11,884 bases of DNA, from contig DATFLY010000013.1 of the NCBI GenBank assembly GCA_035267185.1, positions 1 to 11,884 of the forward strand, in the 5' to 3' direction. This document shows positions 1 to 7,143 of the stretch, piece after piece (the stretch's first letter is position 1; each line of letters opens with the position of its first letter). The notes under the pieces were generated by a model. The model made no database searches. It was given only the letters and a program-made list of their open reading frames with translations, and had not been told where the DNA came from. The DNA is from JAUIBE01 sp035267185 (GTDB lineage Bacteria > Pseudomonadota > Gammaproteobacteria > Xanthomonadales > SZUA-36). Both the position numbers and the translations under genes were made by a program.

Positions 1-361
1 GCTCGACTGCGAACATCAGGACGGCAGGGTTGCTGTTCACCTCTATCGAAGCATTGCACGCGAGTTGCCGCTGACCGTCCACGGATTGGAACGGCATCCA
101 CTCGGGAGCCAGGCATTCTGGCCATTGAGCAACAGGCCATATATCGTTGTCGTGGCGCCTCCGGATCCGTCGCTCGACGAGTCAGCCATCTGTGCTTTCC
201 TGGCGCAGGGAAGCCAGGCCATTCAGTACCATCGTGGCACCTGGCACCATTACCAGATCAGCCTGGAGACCGAATCAGATTACCTTGTGCTGGACCGTGA
301 AGGGCCGGGGGACAACTGCGACGAGGTCACGCTTAGCCAACCATTGACGATTACCCGGTAG
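1..361 (+). CDS. allA: Ureidoglycolate lyase AllA, 3' part (N-terminus outside window)
   Basis: AllA (EC 4.3.2.3) splits (S)-ureidoglycolate into glyoxylate and urea, the last step of one allantoin/purine breakdown route, in the cytoplasm. The reading frame is open from base 2 and ends at the TAG at 359-361, giving 119 visible residues. E. coli AllA is about 160 residues, so roughly 40 N-terminal residues lie upstream. Family landmarks are clear: LPLTVHGLERHPLGSQAF (compare LPLTIHELERHPLGTQAF in E. coli, from memory), then YHRGTWHH, which contains metal/substrate-pocket histidines, and LVLDREGPGDNCDE near the C-terminus. No start can be chosen inside the window, because the frame runs upstream through a good match to the family. 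A convergent REP-filled region follows immediately and separates the gene from the tusA-like gene. The upstream neighbours, which would show whether this is an allantoin operon, are not visible. Confidence 0.95.
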   Translation, partial: LDCEHQDGRVAVHLYRSIARELPLTVHGLERHPLGSQAFWPLSNRPYIVVVAPPDPSLDESAICAFLAQGSQAIQYHRGTWHHYQISLETESDYLVLDREGPGDNCDEVTLSQPLTITR

Positions 362-364
362 GTG

Positions 365-617
365 TGGCTTCAGCCGCGACGTGGGTCCCGGATAATCCTA
401 CTCGGATTTCCGGGATGACGGGGTCGTTCTTACCCGGATTTCCAGGATGACGAATGATCTGTAGGAGCGGCTTTAGCCGCGACTCTTTACGAATTCCAGG
501 ATGGCGAATGATCTGTAGGAGCGGCTTCAGCCGCGACTCTTTAGGATTTCCAGGATGACGAATGATCTGTAGGAGCGGCTTCAGCCGCGACCGTCGCGGC
601 TGAAGCCGCTCCTACAG
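365..617. repeat. REP/BIME-like cluster: 54-bp tandem units plus inverted copy
   Basis: The core CTGTAGGAGCGGCTTCAGCC, continuing CGCGAC, starts at 459, 513 and 567, an exact 54-bp period. Each core is preceded by a shared spacer, (G)GATTTCCAGGATGACGAATGAT with small changes, so units span about 436-489, 490-543 and 544-591. The core folds on itself (GCGGCT-TC-AGCCGC); in the first unit only the loop changes (TC to TT) while the stem is kept. A degenerate partial copy lies at 365-380 and a partial spacer copy at 403-420. At 593-617 the core recurs in inverted orientation, a perfect 25-bp inverted repeat of 567-591 around one base. The GTAG head and internal palindrome are the known signature of REP elements mobilised by RAYT transposases; no RAYT gene is in the window. 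Location between convergent gene ends is typical. Confidence 0.9.
567..617. terminator. Possible bidirectional terminator formed by inverted REP pair
   Basis: A perfect 25-bp inverted repeat (567-591 and 593-617) with a one-base centre starts one base from the tusA-like stop codon (619-621, minus strand). Such a stem would form in transcripts from both converging sides. No T-run follows on either strand, so classical Rho-independent termination is not shown. Transcript-end stabilisation against 3' exonucleases, known for REP elements in enterobacteria, is at least as likely. Confidence 0.4.
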
Positions 618-618
618 G

Positions 619-861
619 CTATACAGGACCTTTCCGGAGATGGATTTCCCAAACACCATCGATCTCTCTTGAGCCCAGGAAATCATGCGGCTGGCGCATA
701 CACCAGGCTTCAAAATCGATGGGGGAAACAGGATCGGTGGAAAGCACCCGCAGAATTTCACCCGTCGCCATGGTTTGGATATTTTTCGCTGCCATCTCAA
801 TCGGCACCGGACATTCCTCGCCCGTTGCATCAAGAACGATTTTGGGGGTTACGGCAGCCAC
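619..861 (-). CDS. TusA/SirA-family sulfurtransferase
   Basis: This is an 80-residue protein of the TusA family, small cytoplasmic proteins that carry persulfide sulfur on a cysteine for tRNA thiolation, molybdenum cofactor work or sulfur oxidation. The defining CPxP motif is present as GEECPVPIE, with the reactive Cys at about residue 17. It follows the usual first strand KIVLDATG and precedes a helix. The middle contains LSTDPVSPIDFEAWC (second Cys at about 54, where TusA proteins also often have one), and the end EIHLRKG matches the last strand. The start is GTG at 861; no in-frame alternative precedes the motif. The start lies inside the receptor gene (13-nt overlap) without a good ribosome binding site, suggesting translation coupled to the receptor. 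It is likely a specialised paralogue rather than the housekeeping TusA; the role is not determinable from sequence. Confidence 0.88.
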   Translation of the reverse strand: MAAVTPKIVLDATGEECPVPIEMAAKNIQTMATGEILRVLSTDPVSPIDFEAWCMRQPHDFLGSREIDGVWEIHLRKGPV

Positions 862-2939
862 CTGATCGTGATTCCAGCGTAAACGTTAAGCTCGGGCGCG
901 GGCTCGAAGTAGCGCCCAAACGCGGCGTTGAGCCTGACATTGCCGTTGTATTTCTCATCAAACAGATTATTGATGCCGGCAAAAGGCGTGGCCTCGATTT
1001 TCGAACCCTGCCAGCGATAGTCGAAACGCAGGTTGGCCACTGTGTAATCGCCATCTTCAACGGTATTGGCATTGTTGGCGTAAAAGCTCGAAGCATTCAG
1101 CACATCGAATGTCAGGTTCATTTCAGGCACAGGGCTCCAGCGAATCTCAGCCTGGGTCAAATGCTCAGGAATACCCGGAATACGATTGCCGCTGTAGTTT
1201 TCGCCATCAAGCCCCAGGAACTCATCAAATGTGAAATCCGAAAAGGTGTAGCTCAGGGACGCACTCAGTTGATCCGTGAATTCGAAACCCAGTATTGTCT
1301 CAACGCCGTCATGACTGGCCGTGCCGGCGTTCTCGAAAAATGCCTGTCCGGAACCCTCAAGCTCAAAGGGCACGATGGCATCATCGACATCAATGAAGAA
1401 AACCGCAACCTCATAAAAAAGCCTGTCTGATGACCCCTTCACTCCCAGCTCGTAATTCACGGCCGTTTGTGAATCAAGGTTCTGGTTAAATCCTGTCGGT
1501 CCGTCGGGATTGGCCAGCTCGGCGGTTGCCGGCGGGTCGAAGGAACGGGACACGTTGCCGTAAAAGCTGACTTCATCAGAAAATGCCCAGCTGGCGCCCG
1601 CCATCGGGCTGAATTCACCAAAATCGGTATCAGCTGAACCACCCTGGCCCAGCCTGTCGGTGACCTCGTAATCGACCTGATCGTAGCGACCGCCAATATT
1701 CACGGTAAGCTGTTCAGATGGCTCCCACATGGCTTGTGCAAAGACTCCATAATCGGTGACGTCTTCATCCTGGTCGGTTGTCAGGTCTCCCAGCGTGCCC
1801 TGGTTGTTTGCAAAGCGCTTGCGGTGATCACGCTGAGCGGCATAGTCTCCACCGAAGACAATCCGTGCACCACCAGCAAGGTGTTGAGTCCAACGCCCGC
1901 TCAATCCGTAAAAATCACGGCCCAGGTCAACGCTTCCACCCTGGCCATTGCTGTTCACATCAAATGGCAGGCGGTTATCGAAATCCCGATTGACATAGTG
2001 ACCGCTGAGGACAAGTTCGGATTCACCATAAAGCCTGGTCAGTGCCGCTCCTAAAGATTGCTGCTCAACCGATTCTCCGGCGTTGAAAAGGACGTTCCTG
2101 GGCGCAGCCTGGCGTCGGTCTTCCTCGACCTCCCTCGCATTGAGACCGCCAGGGTCTTGTGCAGTCGGTGAATCCACTGCATTGAAAACCACTGTCAGGT
2201 CTGTTGATTCGTCAAACTGGTGCCGGAAGCGCGTATTTAAGAGCGTGGTTTCAAGTTTGGATTGCTGGCGATAGCCATCAAGCTCGGTGCTCGAGAGGTT
2301 GGCCATGTAACTGGTGTTGCCGAACTGGCCACCGGTTTTCAGCTGGCCCTGGATAAAATCGTACGAACCCATGTTCAGCCGACCGGACAGGTAAGGCTCG
2401 GGCGTACCCTCTTCACTCCGCACCACGATCACACCGCCTGATGCCGCGCCGTAAACGGCCGAGAACGGACCCCGAATCACTTCGATGGATTCAGCAGACC
2501 CCAGGTCGATGGAATCAACGCTGGCCTGGCCATCCGGTAGTGTCAGCGAAATATCATCTGCAATGATACGAATACCGCGAATACCGAAATTGGAACGGGC
2601 ACCAAAGCCGCGGATGGCAATTCGCAAATCCTGCGCAAAGTTATACCTGTTCTGAAAAAACAGTCCGGGAACACCGGAAAGGGCTTCATCCAGGCCCAGT
2701 TGCTGCCGGGCCACCTGGATATCTTCTTTGCCAACCCGCGCAACGGCAAAAGGCAGGCGCAGTGCATCGGTTGGCAGACGCGTGGCGGTCACCACAACTT
2801 CTTCCAGCTCAATTATCTCACTGTCTTCCTGGGTCCAGGCTACCGGACTGATCCAACAGGACAGGAATGCGCAAGCCGCCAGGTACTTGTTGAAATTCAG
2901 GTGACTGGTCACAGGTTGGCCATTGATGAAAGTGCACAT
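849..2939 (-). CDS. TonB-dependent outer-membrane receptor, YncD/PqqU-like
   Basis: This is a 696-residue outer-membrane receptor for energised uptake of a scarce ligand. In order it has a signal peptide (about residues 15-34, hydrophobic AACAFLSCWISPVA), a TonB box (EEVVVTATR, about 46-54), a plug domain, and a beta-barrel ending GITIRWLP. The plug segment NFAQDLRIAIRGFGARSNFG, then GIR and LPDGQ, and IEVIRGPFSAVYGAASGGVI resemble E. coli YncD (PqqU), the reported pyrroloquinoline quinone receptor; this comparison is from memory. The substrate is therefore only a suggestion. The annotated ATG at 2939 lacks a well-spaced Shine-Dalgarno (GGAGGG at 2963-2968 is over 20 nt away); GTG at 2912 would give a neater signal peptide. 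No obvious Fur-box-like sequence was seen upstream. The 3' end overlaps the tusA-like gene. Confidence 0.9.
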   Translation of the reverse strand: MCTFINGQPVTSHLNFNKYLAACAFLSCWISPVAWTQEDSEIIELEEVVVTATRLPTDALRLPFAVARVGKEDIQVARQQLGLDEALSGVPGLFFQNRYNFAQDLRIAIRGFGARSNFGIRGIRIIADDISLTLPDGQASVDSIDLGSAESIEVIRGPFSAVYGAASGGVIVVRSEEGTPEPYLSGRLNMGSYDFIQGQLKTGGQFGNTSYMANLSSTELDGYRQQSKLETTLLNTRFRHQFDESTDLTVVFNAVDSPTAQDPGGLNAREVEEDRRQAAPRNVLFNAGESVEQQSLGAALTRLYGESELVLSGHYVNRDFDNRLPFDVNSNGQGGSVDLGRDFYGLSGRWTQHLAGGARIVFGGDYAAQRDHRKRFANNQGTLGDLTTDQDEDVTDYGVFAQAMWEPSEQLTVNIGGRYDQVDYEVTDRLGQGGSADTDFGEFSPMAGASWAFSDEVSFYGNVSRSFDPPATAELANPDGPTGFNQNLDSQTAVNYELGVKGSSDRLFYEVAVFFIDVDDAIVPFELEGSGQAFFENAGTASHDGVETILGFEFTDQLSASLSYTFSDFTFDEFLGLDGENYSGNRIPGIPEHLTQAEIRWSPVPEMNLTFDVLNASSFYANNANTVEDGDYTVANLRFDYRWQGSKIEATPFAGINNLFDEKYNGNVRLNAAFGRYFEPAPELNVYAGITIRWLP

Positions 2940-3102
2940 GGTATGCCAGTCAAAAGAATCGACCCTCCACTTTGAGTTGGTCCGTGCTTGATATACTGTT
3001 CAGGCGTGTTTTTGCAGAAACGGCGCATGCTTTCATTCTTCATTTTGTACCTCGACGGGACTAACAACTTTGGGCCCCGGCGAAGAGATAACAATATTTC
3101 TT
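2940..3102. promoter_or_regulatory. Divergent intergenic region, receptor / MscS channel
   Basis: The 163 bases between the divergent starts must hold both promoters. A TATACT at 2992-2997 (TTGATATACTG context) reads as a possible -10 on the plus strand, and its complement region gives TATATC on the minus strand, but neither has a convincing -35 at 16-18 bp. GGAGGG (minus strand, 2968 to 2963) is the only strong ribosome-binding-like motif, oddly far from the receptor ATG. No operator-like palindrome of useful length was seen. Confidence 0.35.
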
Positions 3103-4038
3103 ATGCAGCAATCTGATTCAACAGACAACGCGATTGAAGTCGATGTGGTGGGTTCACTCATGGATCAGGCCGAGTCATTCGCCCAGGGCTTTATCGACTC
3201 CCTGCCCAAGATTGCAGTCGCGATTGTCATCCTGGTTCTGGCCTGGATTATTTCAGCATCCGTTAAACGAGTGCTGCAAAAAGCCCTGGGGGCAACCCGG
3301 GTGCGCCCAGCATTGATCGAGCTTTCACAGACTCTATCGAGTATTGGCATCTGGATCCTGGGAATCCTGATTGCCATGAGCGTCCTGTTTCCCTCGGTCA
3401 AGCCATCCAGCATCCTGACGGCCCTTGGCGTTGGTGGTATTGCGATTGGTTTTGCCTTCAAAGACATCTTTGAGAACTTCCTGGCCGGCGTCATGATCCT
3501 GCTTCGCAAACCAATGCGGATCGGCGACTTCATCGAATGCGAAGGGGTCGAAGGGAAAATTGAAGAGATTCTCATCCGGGACACCTATGTCCGCCAACTC
3601 GATGGCCAATTGGTTCTGCTTCCGAATGCCATGCTGTTTAAGAATCCGGTTTATGTCAGAACTGAGCGTGATGTTCGCAGGTATGAAGTTACTGCAGGCG
3701 TTGCCTATGACGTCGATGTGGGCGAGGCCCGCGAAGTGATCCGGGAAGCCGTCGAGAACCTGGACATCGTGTCCGACAACAGGCCTGTCGAGGTATTTGC
3801 GAAAGAATTCAATTCATCGAGCATTGATTTCAATGTTCGCTGGTGGACCGATTCGTCGCAAATTGAAATGCATAAGAGCCGCGACCTGGTGATTGAAAGC
3901 ATCAAGAAAGCACTTGATGAAGCCGGCATGGAAATTCCGTTCCCCTACCGGACGCTCACGTTCAAGGAACCACTGCCATTATTGCGTGATGACGAAGAAA
4001 AGGCAGGCCTGGATCGGACTGAATCCGATTCTGACTAG
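3103..4038 (+). CDS. MscS-family mechanosensitive ion channel
   Basis: This is an inner-membrane channel of the small MscS type, which opens under membrane tension and releases solutes during hypo-osmotic shock. Starting at the ATG at 3103 it has 311 residues (E. coli MscS has 286). An upstream in-frame TTG at 3070 is less likely because the ATG gives a normal short polar N-terminus. Three membrane segments fit: TM1 about 35-54 (IAVAIVILVLAWII), TM2 about 78-96 (GIWILGILIAM), and the glycine/alanine-rich pore helix TM3 about 104-134 (LGVGGIAIGFAFKDIFENFL, then AGVMIL). The soluble domain follows with GDFIECEGVEGKIEEI and the LLPNAMLF element typical of the family's beta domain, then an alpha/beta C-terminal domain and an acidic tail. 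The stop TAG at 4036-4038 interlocks with the stop of glcB on the other strand. Confidence 0.93.
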   Translation: MQQSDSTDNAIEVDVVGSLMDQAESFAQGFIDSLPKIAVAIVILVLAWIISASVKRVLQKALGATRVRPALIELSQTLSSIGIWILGILIAMSVLFPSVKPSSILTALGVGGIAIGFAFKDIFENFLAGVMILLRKPMRIGDFIECEGVEGKIEEILIRDTYVRQLDGQLVLLPNAMLFKNPVYVRTERDVRRYEVTAGVAYDVDVGEAREVIREAVENLDIVSDNRPVEVFAKEFNSSSIDFNVRWWTDSSQIEMHKSRDLVIESIKKALDEAGMEIPFPYRTLTFKEPLPLLRDDEEKAGLDRTESDSD

Positions 4039-6215
4039 TTGCGGGATGCCTTAAGTTGCAGGCGGCGCGAATGCAACAATGGCTCCGTATAACCGCTTGG
4101 CTGTTCCACCCCTTTGAACACCAGGTCACAGGCTGCCTGGAAAGCGATGCTGTTGTCGAAACCTGGCGCCATCGGCGTGTAAGCAGGGTCATCCTGGTTC
4201 TGACGGTCCACGATTTCTGCCATTCGTTCAAGGGTTTCGCGAACTTGTTTTTCGTCACATACCTCGTGCAATAACCAGTTGGCGATATGTTGGCTGGAAA
4301 TTCTAAGGGTCGCGCGGTCTTCCATCAGGCCGACATCGTGAATGTCCGGTACTTTTGAACATCCAACACCCTGATCAATCCAGCGCACCACGTACCCCAG
4401 GATGCCCTGGGCGTTGTTATCCAGCTCGGCCTGTATCTGCTCGCTTGCCAGCTCGCCGGAATCTCCCAGTGGCGGAGTCAGGATGTCATCCAGGCTCGCA
4501 ATTTTCCGTTTAGCGAGCACTTCCTGGCGGTCTGTCACGCTCACCTCGTGGTAGTGCATGGCATGAAGTGTGGCAGCGGTTGGAGAAGGCACCCAGGCAC
4601 AACTGGCGCCCTGTTCAAGATGCGCGCGCTTGCTCTCGACCATGGCCCTCATTTCATCTGGCTTGGGCCACATGCCCTTGCCAATCTGGGCTTTGCCACG
4701 CAGACCGCAGCGAATGCCAACATCAACATTCCAGTCCTCGTAAGCCAGTATCCAGGGCTGGGTCTTGATGGCTTCCTTGGGCAGAACCGGGCCAGCCAGC
4801 ATGCTGGTGTGAATCTCATCGCCCGTGCGGTCCAGGAACCCCGTGTTGATGAACACAAGGCGCTCGGCCACCGCACGTATGCACTCGGCAAGGTTGACTG
4901 TGGTCCTTCTTTCTTCATCCATCACACCCACCTTCATGGTGTTGCGTGGAATGTCGAGCATGTCTTCAACCATGGTGAACAGATCATTGGTGTAGGCAGC
5001 CTCATCAGGCCCATGCATTTTCGGCTTGACGATATAGATGCTGCCAGTTCGGCTGTTTCTAATGGTGCCTGGACTGCGCAGATCGTAAAGCGCACAGGTC
5101 GCAGTGATCACCGCATCAAGGATCCCCTCAAAAACCTCATTGCCCTCCGAGTCCAGGACCGCCGGGTTGGTCATCAGGTGGCCCACATTGCGAACCAGCA
5201 TCACGCTTCGGCCGGGAATTTTTAGTGCGGTGCCCTGGGGTGTGGTGTAGCTGCGATCTTCGCTGAGCCTGCGGACCACTGTTTTGCCGCCTTTGACGAA
5301 CTCGGCCTCGAGCGATCCTCTCATCAGCCCCAGCCAGTTACGATAGACGCCTGCTTTGTCCTCAGCATCAACCGCGGCAACCGAGTCTTCACAATCCTGG
5401 ATGGTGGTCACCGCCGCCTCCAAAATGACATCGGCAACCCCGTCCCTGGTCTCCCTGCCAACCGGGTGGGCCGGATCGATCAGAATTTCGATGTGAAGGC
5501 CATTGTTTTGGAACAGTAGTGACCATGCTGGCGGCGAACCGGAATAGCCCAGCCAGAGTTCAGGCTGTACCAGGTTGGTGATTCTGCCATCGGCGAGGCT
5601 GATCTCCAGCCTGGCTTTGCCGCCATCTTCCCTGAGACGATACTCACGCACATCAGCGTGATTGCCCTCTTGCAGCGGAATTGCCACATCCAGAAATTTT
5701 GCGGCGTACTCAATGACAGCTTTGCCGCGTGCCGGATTGTAGGAAGTGCCTTTTTCCAGGCCCTTTTCTTCACTGATGACATCAGTGCCATACAGCGCGT
5801 CATAAAGACTGCCCCAACGGGCATTGGCAGCGTTGAGGGCGAAGCGCGCGTTACTGACCGGCACCACAAGCTGTGGCCCGGCAACCGTGGCAATTTCAGG
5901 ATCAACGTTCTTGGTTGAGATTGAAAAGGCATCTCCCTGGGGATGCAGGTAGCCGATGTGCTCGAGAAAATCCCTGTAGACGGCCGGGTCCGGGACGCCT
6001 GGTGATGCGCGGTGAAAGTCATCAATCCTGCCCTGAATCTGCTCACGACGCTCAAGCAGGTCGCGATTACGACCCGTCATGGCACCCACGATGGCAGCAA
6101 GACCGGACCAGAAGCGTTCAGCCTCGAAATCCAGGTCCGGGAGTAGTTCGTTCTCGACAAATTCTGCCAGCACGGGGTCAACGCTGAGCCCTGCTCGTGA
6201 TTGGTAATCAGTCAT
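4035..6215 (-). CDS. glcB: Malate synthase G
   Basis: Malate synthase G (EC 2.3.3.9) condenses glyoxylate with acetyl-CoA to give malate, in the cytoplasm. The product is 726 residues from the ATG at 6215 (E. coli GlcB 723). An in-frame TTG at 6227 adds four residues; the ATG fits the family length better. Landmarks include GPQLVVP, NAANARWGSLYDALYG, NNGLHIEI, DCEDSVAAVDAEDK, VRNVGHLM (Arg about 342, catalytic), SIYIVKPKMHG, MDEERRT (Mg-binding Glu about 434), NTGFLDRTGDE (Asp about 462), GLRGKAQIGKGMW, VPSPTAATLHA, GCSKVPD and LMEDRATLRISSQ (Asp about 633, catalytic base). All expected catalytic residues are present. It is the last gene of a three-gene operon; its start overlaps the preceding dehydrogenase stop by 8 nt (ATGACTGA), implying coupled translation. 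It ends convergent with and overlapping the MscS gene. Confidence 0.97.
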   Translation of the reverse strand: MTDYQSRAGLSVDPVLAEFVENELLPDLDFEAERFWSGLAAIVGAMTGRNRDLLERREQIQGRIDDFHRASPGVPDPAVYRDFLEHIGYLHPQGDAFSISTKNVDPEIATVAGPQLVVPVSNARFALNAANARWGSLYDALYGTDVISEEKGLEKGTSYNPARGKAVIEYAAKFLDVAIPLQEGNHADVREYRLREDGGKARLEISLADGRITNLVQPELWLGYSGSPPAWSLLFQNNGLHIEILIDPAHPVGRETRDGVADVILEAAVTTIQDCEDSVAAVDAEDKAGVYRNWLGLMRGSLEAEFVKGGKTVVRRLSEDRSYTTPQGTALKIPGRSVMLVRNVGHLMTNPAVLDSEGNEVFEGILDAVITATCALYDLRSPGTIRNSRTGSIYIVKPKMHGPDEAAYTNDLFTMVEDMLDIPRNTMKVGVMDEERRTTVNLAECIRAVAERLVFINTGFLDRTGDEIHTSMLAGPVLPKEAIKTQPWILAYEDWNVDVGIRCGLRGKAQIGKGMWPKPDEMRAMVESKRAHLEQGASCAWVPSPTAATLHAMHYHEVSVTDRQEVLAKRKIASLDDILTPPLGDSGELASEQIQAELDNNAQGILGYVVRWIDQGVGCSKVPDIHDVGLMEDRATLRISSQHIANWLLHEVCDEKQVRETLERMAEIVDRQNQDDPAYTPMAPGFDNSIAFQAACDLVFKGVEQPSGYTEPLLHSRRLQLKASRN

Positions 6216-7134
6216 GTTCCTGGTCAAAGGTTTCCAGTGGTTTTAATAGGCCCAGAGGTTTTGATAGACCCAGCGGTTTTAGAAGACTTGACGTGTCCCA
6301 TCGCCCGCCGCCCATGGCCTGGACAGCAGCGTAGAACTGATCCACCAATGCCACCACGGGGAGTCTGGAGCCATTACGACGCGCTTCGTCGAGCACATAG
6401 CCCAGGTCCTTGCGCATCCAGTCAACCGCAAATCCGAAATCGAATTCGTCGGCGATCATGGTGGTCGCACGATTATCCATCTGCCAGGACTGGGCTGCAC
6501 CCTTTGAGATGACTGAGATCACTTCTTCCGGATTCAAGCCCGCTTTCCCGGCAAAATGAATGGCTTCTGCAAGGCCCTGAACGGTGCCCGCGATGCAGAT
6601 CTGGTTCACCATCTTGGCGAGTTGGCCACTGCCCACATCGCCCAGGCGGGCATGCATTTTTGCATAACAATCGATGACCGGTGTGACTTTCAGGACGGCT
6701 TCCGGGTTGCCGCCCATCATCACCGTGAGCTGGCCGTTTTCAGCACCGGCCTGACCGCCTGAAACCGGCGCATCGACAAACGAAAATCCAGCCTCGCCTG
6801 CCATCTTGTCCAGTTCTTTCGCAATCTGTGCGGACGTTGTGGTGTGGTCTACGAAAACACTTCCGGCATCCATCCCGGCAAACACGCCATTGTCGCCGAG
6901 TGCAACTTCACGCAGATCACCGTCATTGCCCACGCAGCAAAACACGATACTGCAACCTCGCGCTGCCGCCCTCGGTGTATCAGCCAGGCTTCCGCCAAAT
7001 TCAGCACACCAGTCACGGGCCCGACTCTGAGTGCGATTAAACACGGTCACCCGGTGACCGGCAGCCTCAAGATGGCCAGCCATCGGGTAGCCCATTACAC
7101 CCAGCCCAATAAATGCGACTTTTTCCGGTGTCAT
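6208..7134 (-). CDS. Beta-hydroxyacid dehydrogenase (GarR/HIBADH family) with repeat tail
   Basis: This is a 308-residue NAD(P)-dependent dehydrogenase of the family that includes tartronate semialdehyde reductase (GarR) and 3-hydroxyisobutyrate dehydrogenase. The Rossmann motif GLGVMGYPMAGHL lies at about 10-22; NR at 33-34, after the second strand, favours NADP(H). The substrate loop DAPVSGGQAGAENGQ is at 121-135, and GQLAKMVNQ at about 170-178 carries the catalytic Lys174. The second half is all-helical, as usual. The operon with malate synthase G, plus allA nearby, favours a GarR-like role on a glyoxylate-derived substrate, but sequence alone cannot separate GarR from related reductases. 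The C-terminus carries three hexapeptide repeats (LLKPLG, LSKPLG, LLKPLE, residues 284-301) beyond where the family normally ends. ATG at 7134 lies 9 nt after the FAD oxidase stop; the Shine-Dalgarno is weak. Confidence 0.9.
   Translation of the reverse strand: MTPEKVAFIGLGVMGYPMAGHLEAAGHRVTVFNRTQSRARDWCAEFGGSLADTPRAAARGCSIVFCCVGNDGDLREVALGDNGVFAGMDAGSVFVDHTTTSAQIAKELDKMAGEAGFSFVDAPVSGGQAGAENGQLTVMMGGNPEAVLKVTPVIDCYAKMHARLGDVGSGQLAKMVNQICIAGTVQGLAEAIHFAGKAGLNPEEVISVISKGAAQSWQMDNRATTMIADEFDFGFAVDWMRKDLGYVLDEARRNGSRLPVVALVDQFYAAVQAMGGGRWDTSSLLKPLGLSKPLGLLKPLETFDQEHD
6232..6285 (-). repeat. Three in-frame 18-bp tandem repeats in dehydrogenase C-terminus
   Basis: The 54 bases encode LLKPLG-LSKPLG-LLKPLE. 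Each 18-bp unit has the pattern CTN-TNA-AAA-CCN-CTG-GRN (first unit CTT-CTA-AAA-CCG-CTG-GGT). Differences are mostly silent or conservative, so the repeat has been kept in frame since it arose. It ends 21 bases before the stop codon and about 17 bases before the glcB start. Confidence 0.85.
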
Positions 7135-7143
7135 TCGCGGGAC

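Noticed and set aside
436..617. Possible CRISPR array
   Set aside because: The 54-bp units are contiguous and both halves repeat, with no variable spacers; the core is a REP palindrome and no cas gene is present.
669..1430. 253-codon open frame on the plus strand
   Set aside because: It runs antisense through the 3' half of the receptor gene and part of the tusA-like gene; its composition resembles no family and both opposite genes are clear homologues.
2909..3094. 61-codon minus-strand frame over the receptor start
   Set aside because: It overlaps the receptor 5' end in another frame, has no clear ribosome site and no recognisable sequence; a leader peptide cannot be excluded but is not supported.
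4548..5225. 225-codon open frame on the plus strand
   Set aside because: Antisense shadow of malate synthase G, whose catalytic motifs are intact throughout this stretch.
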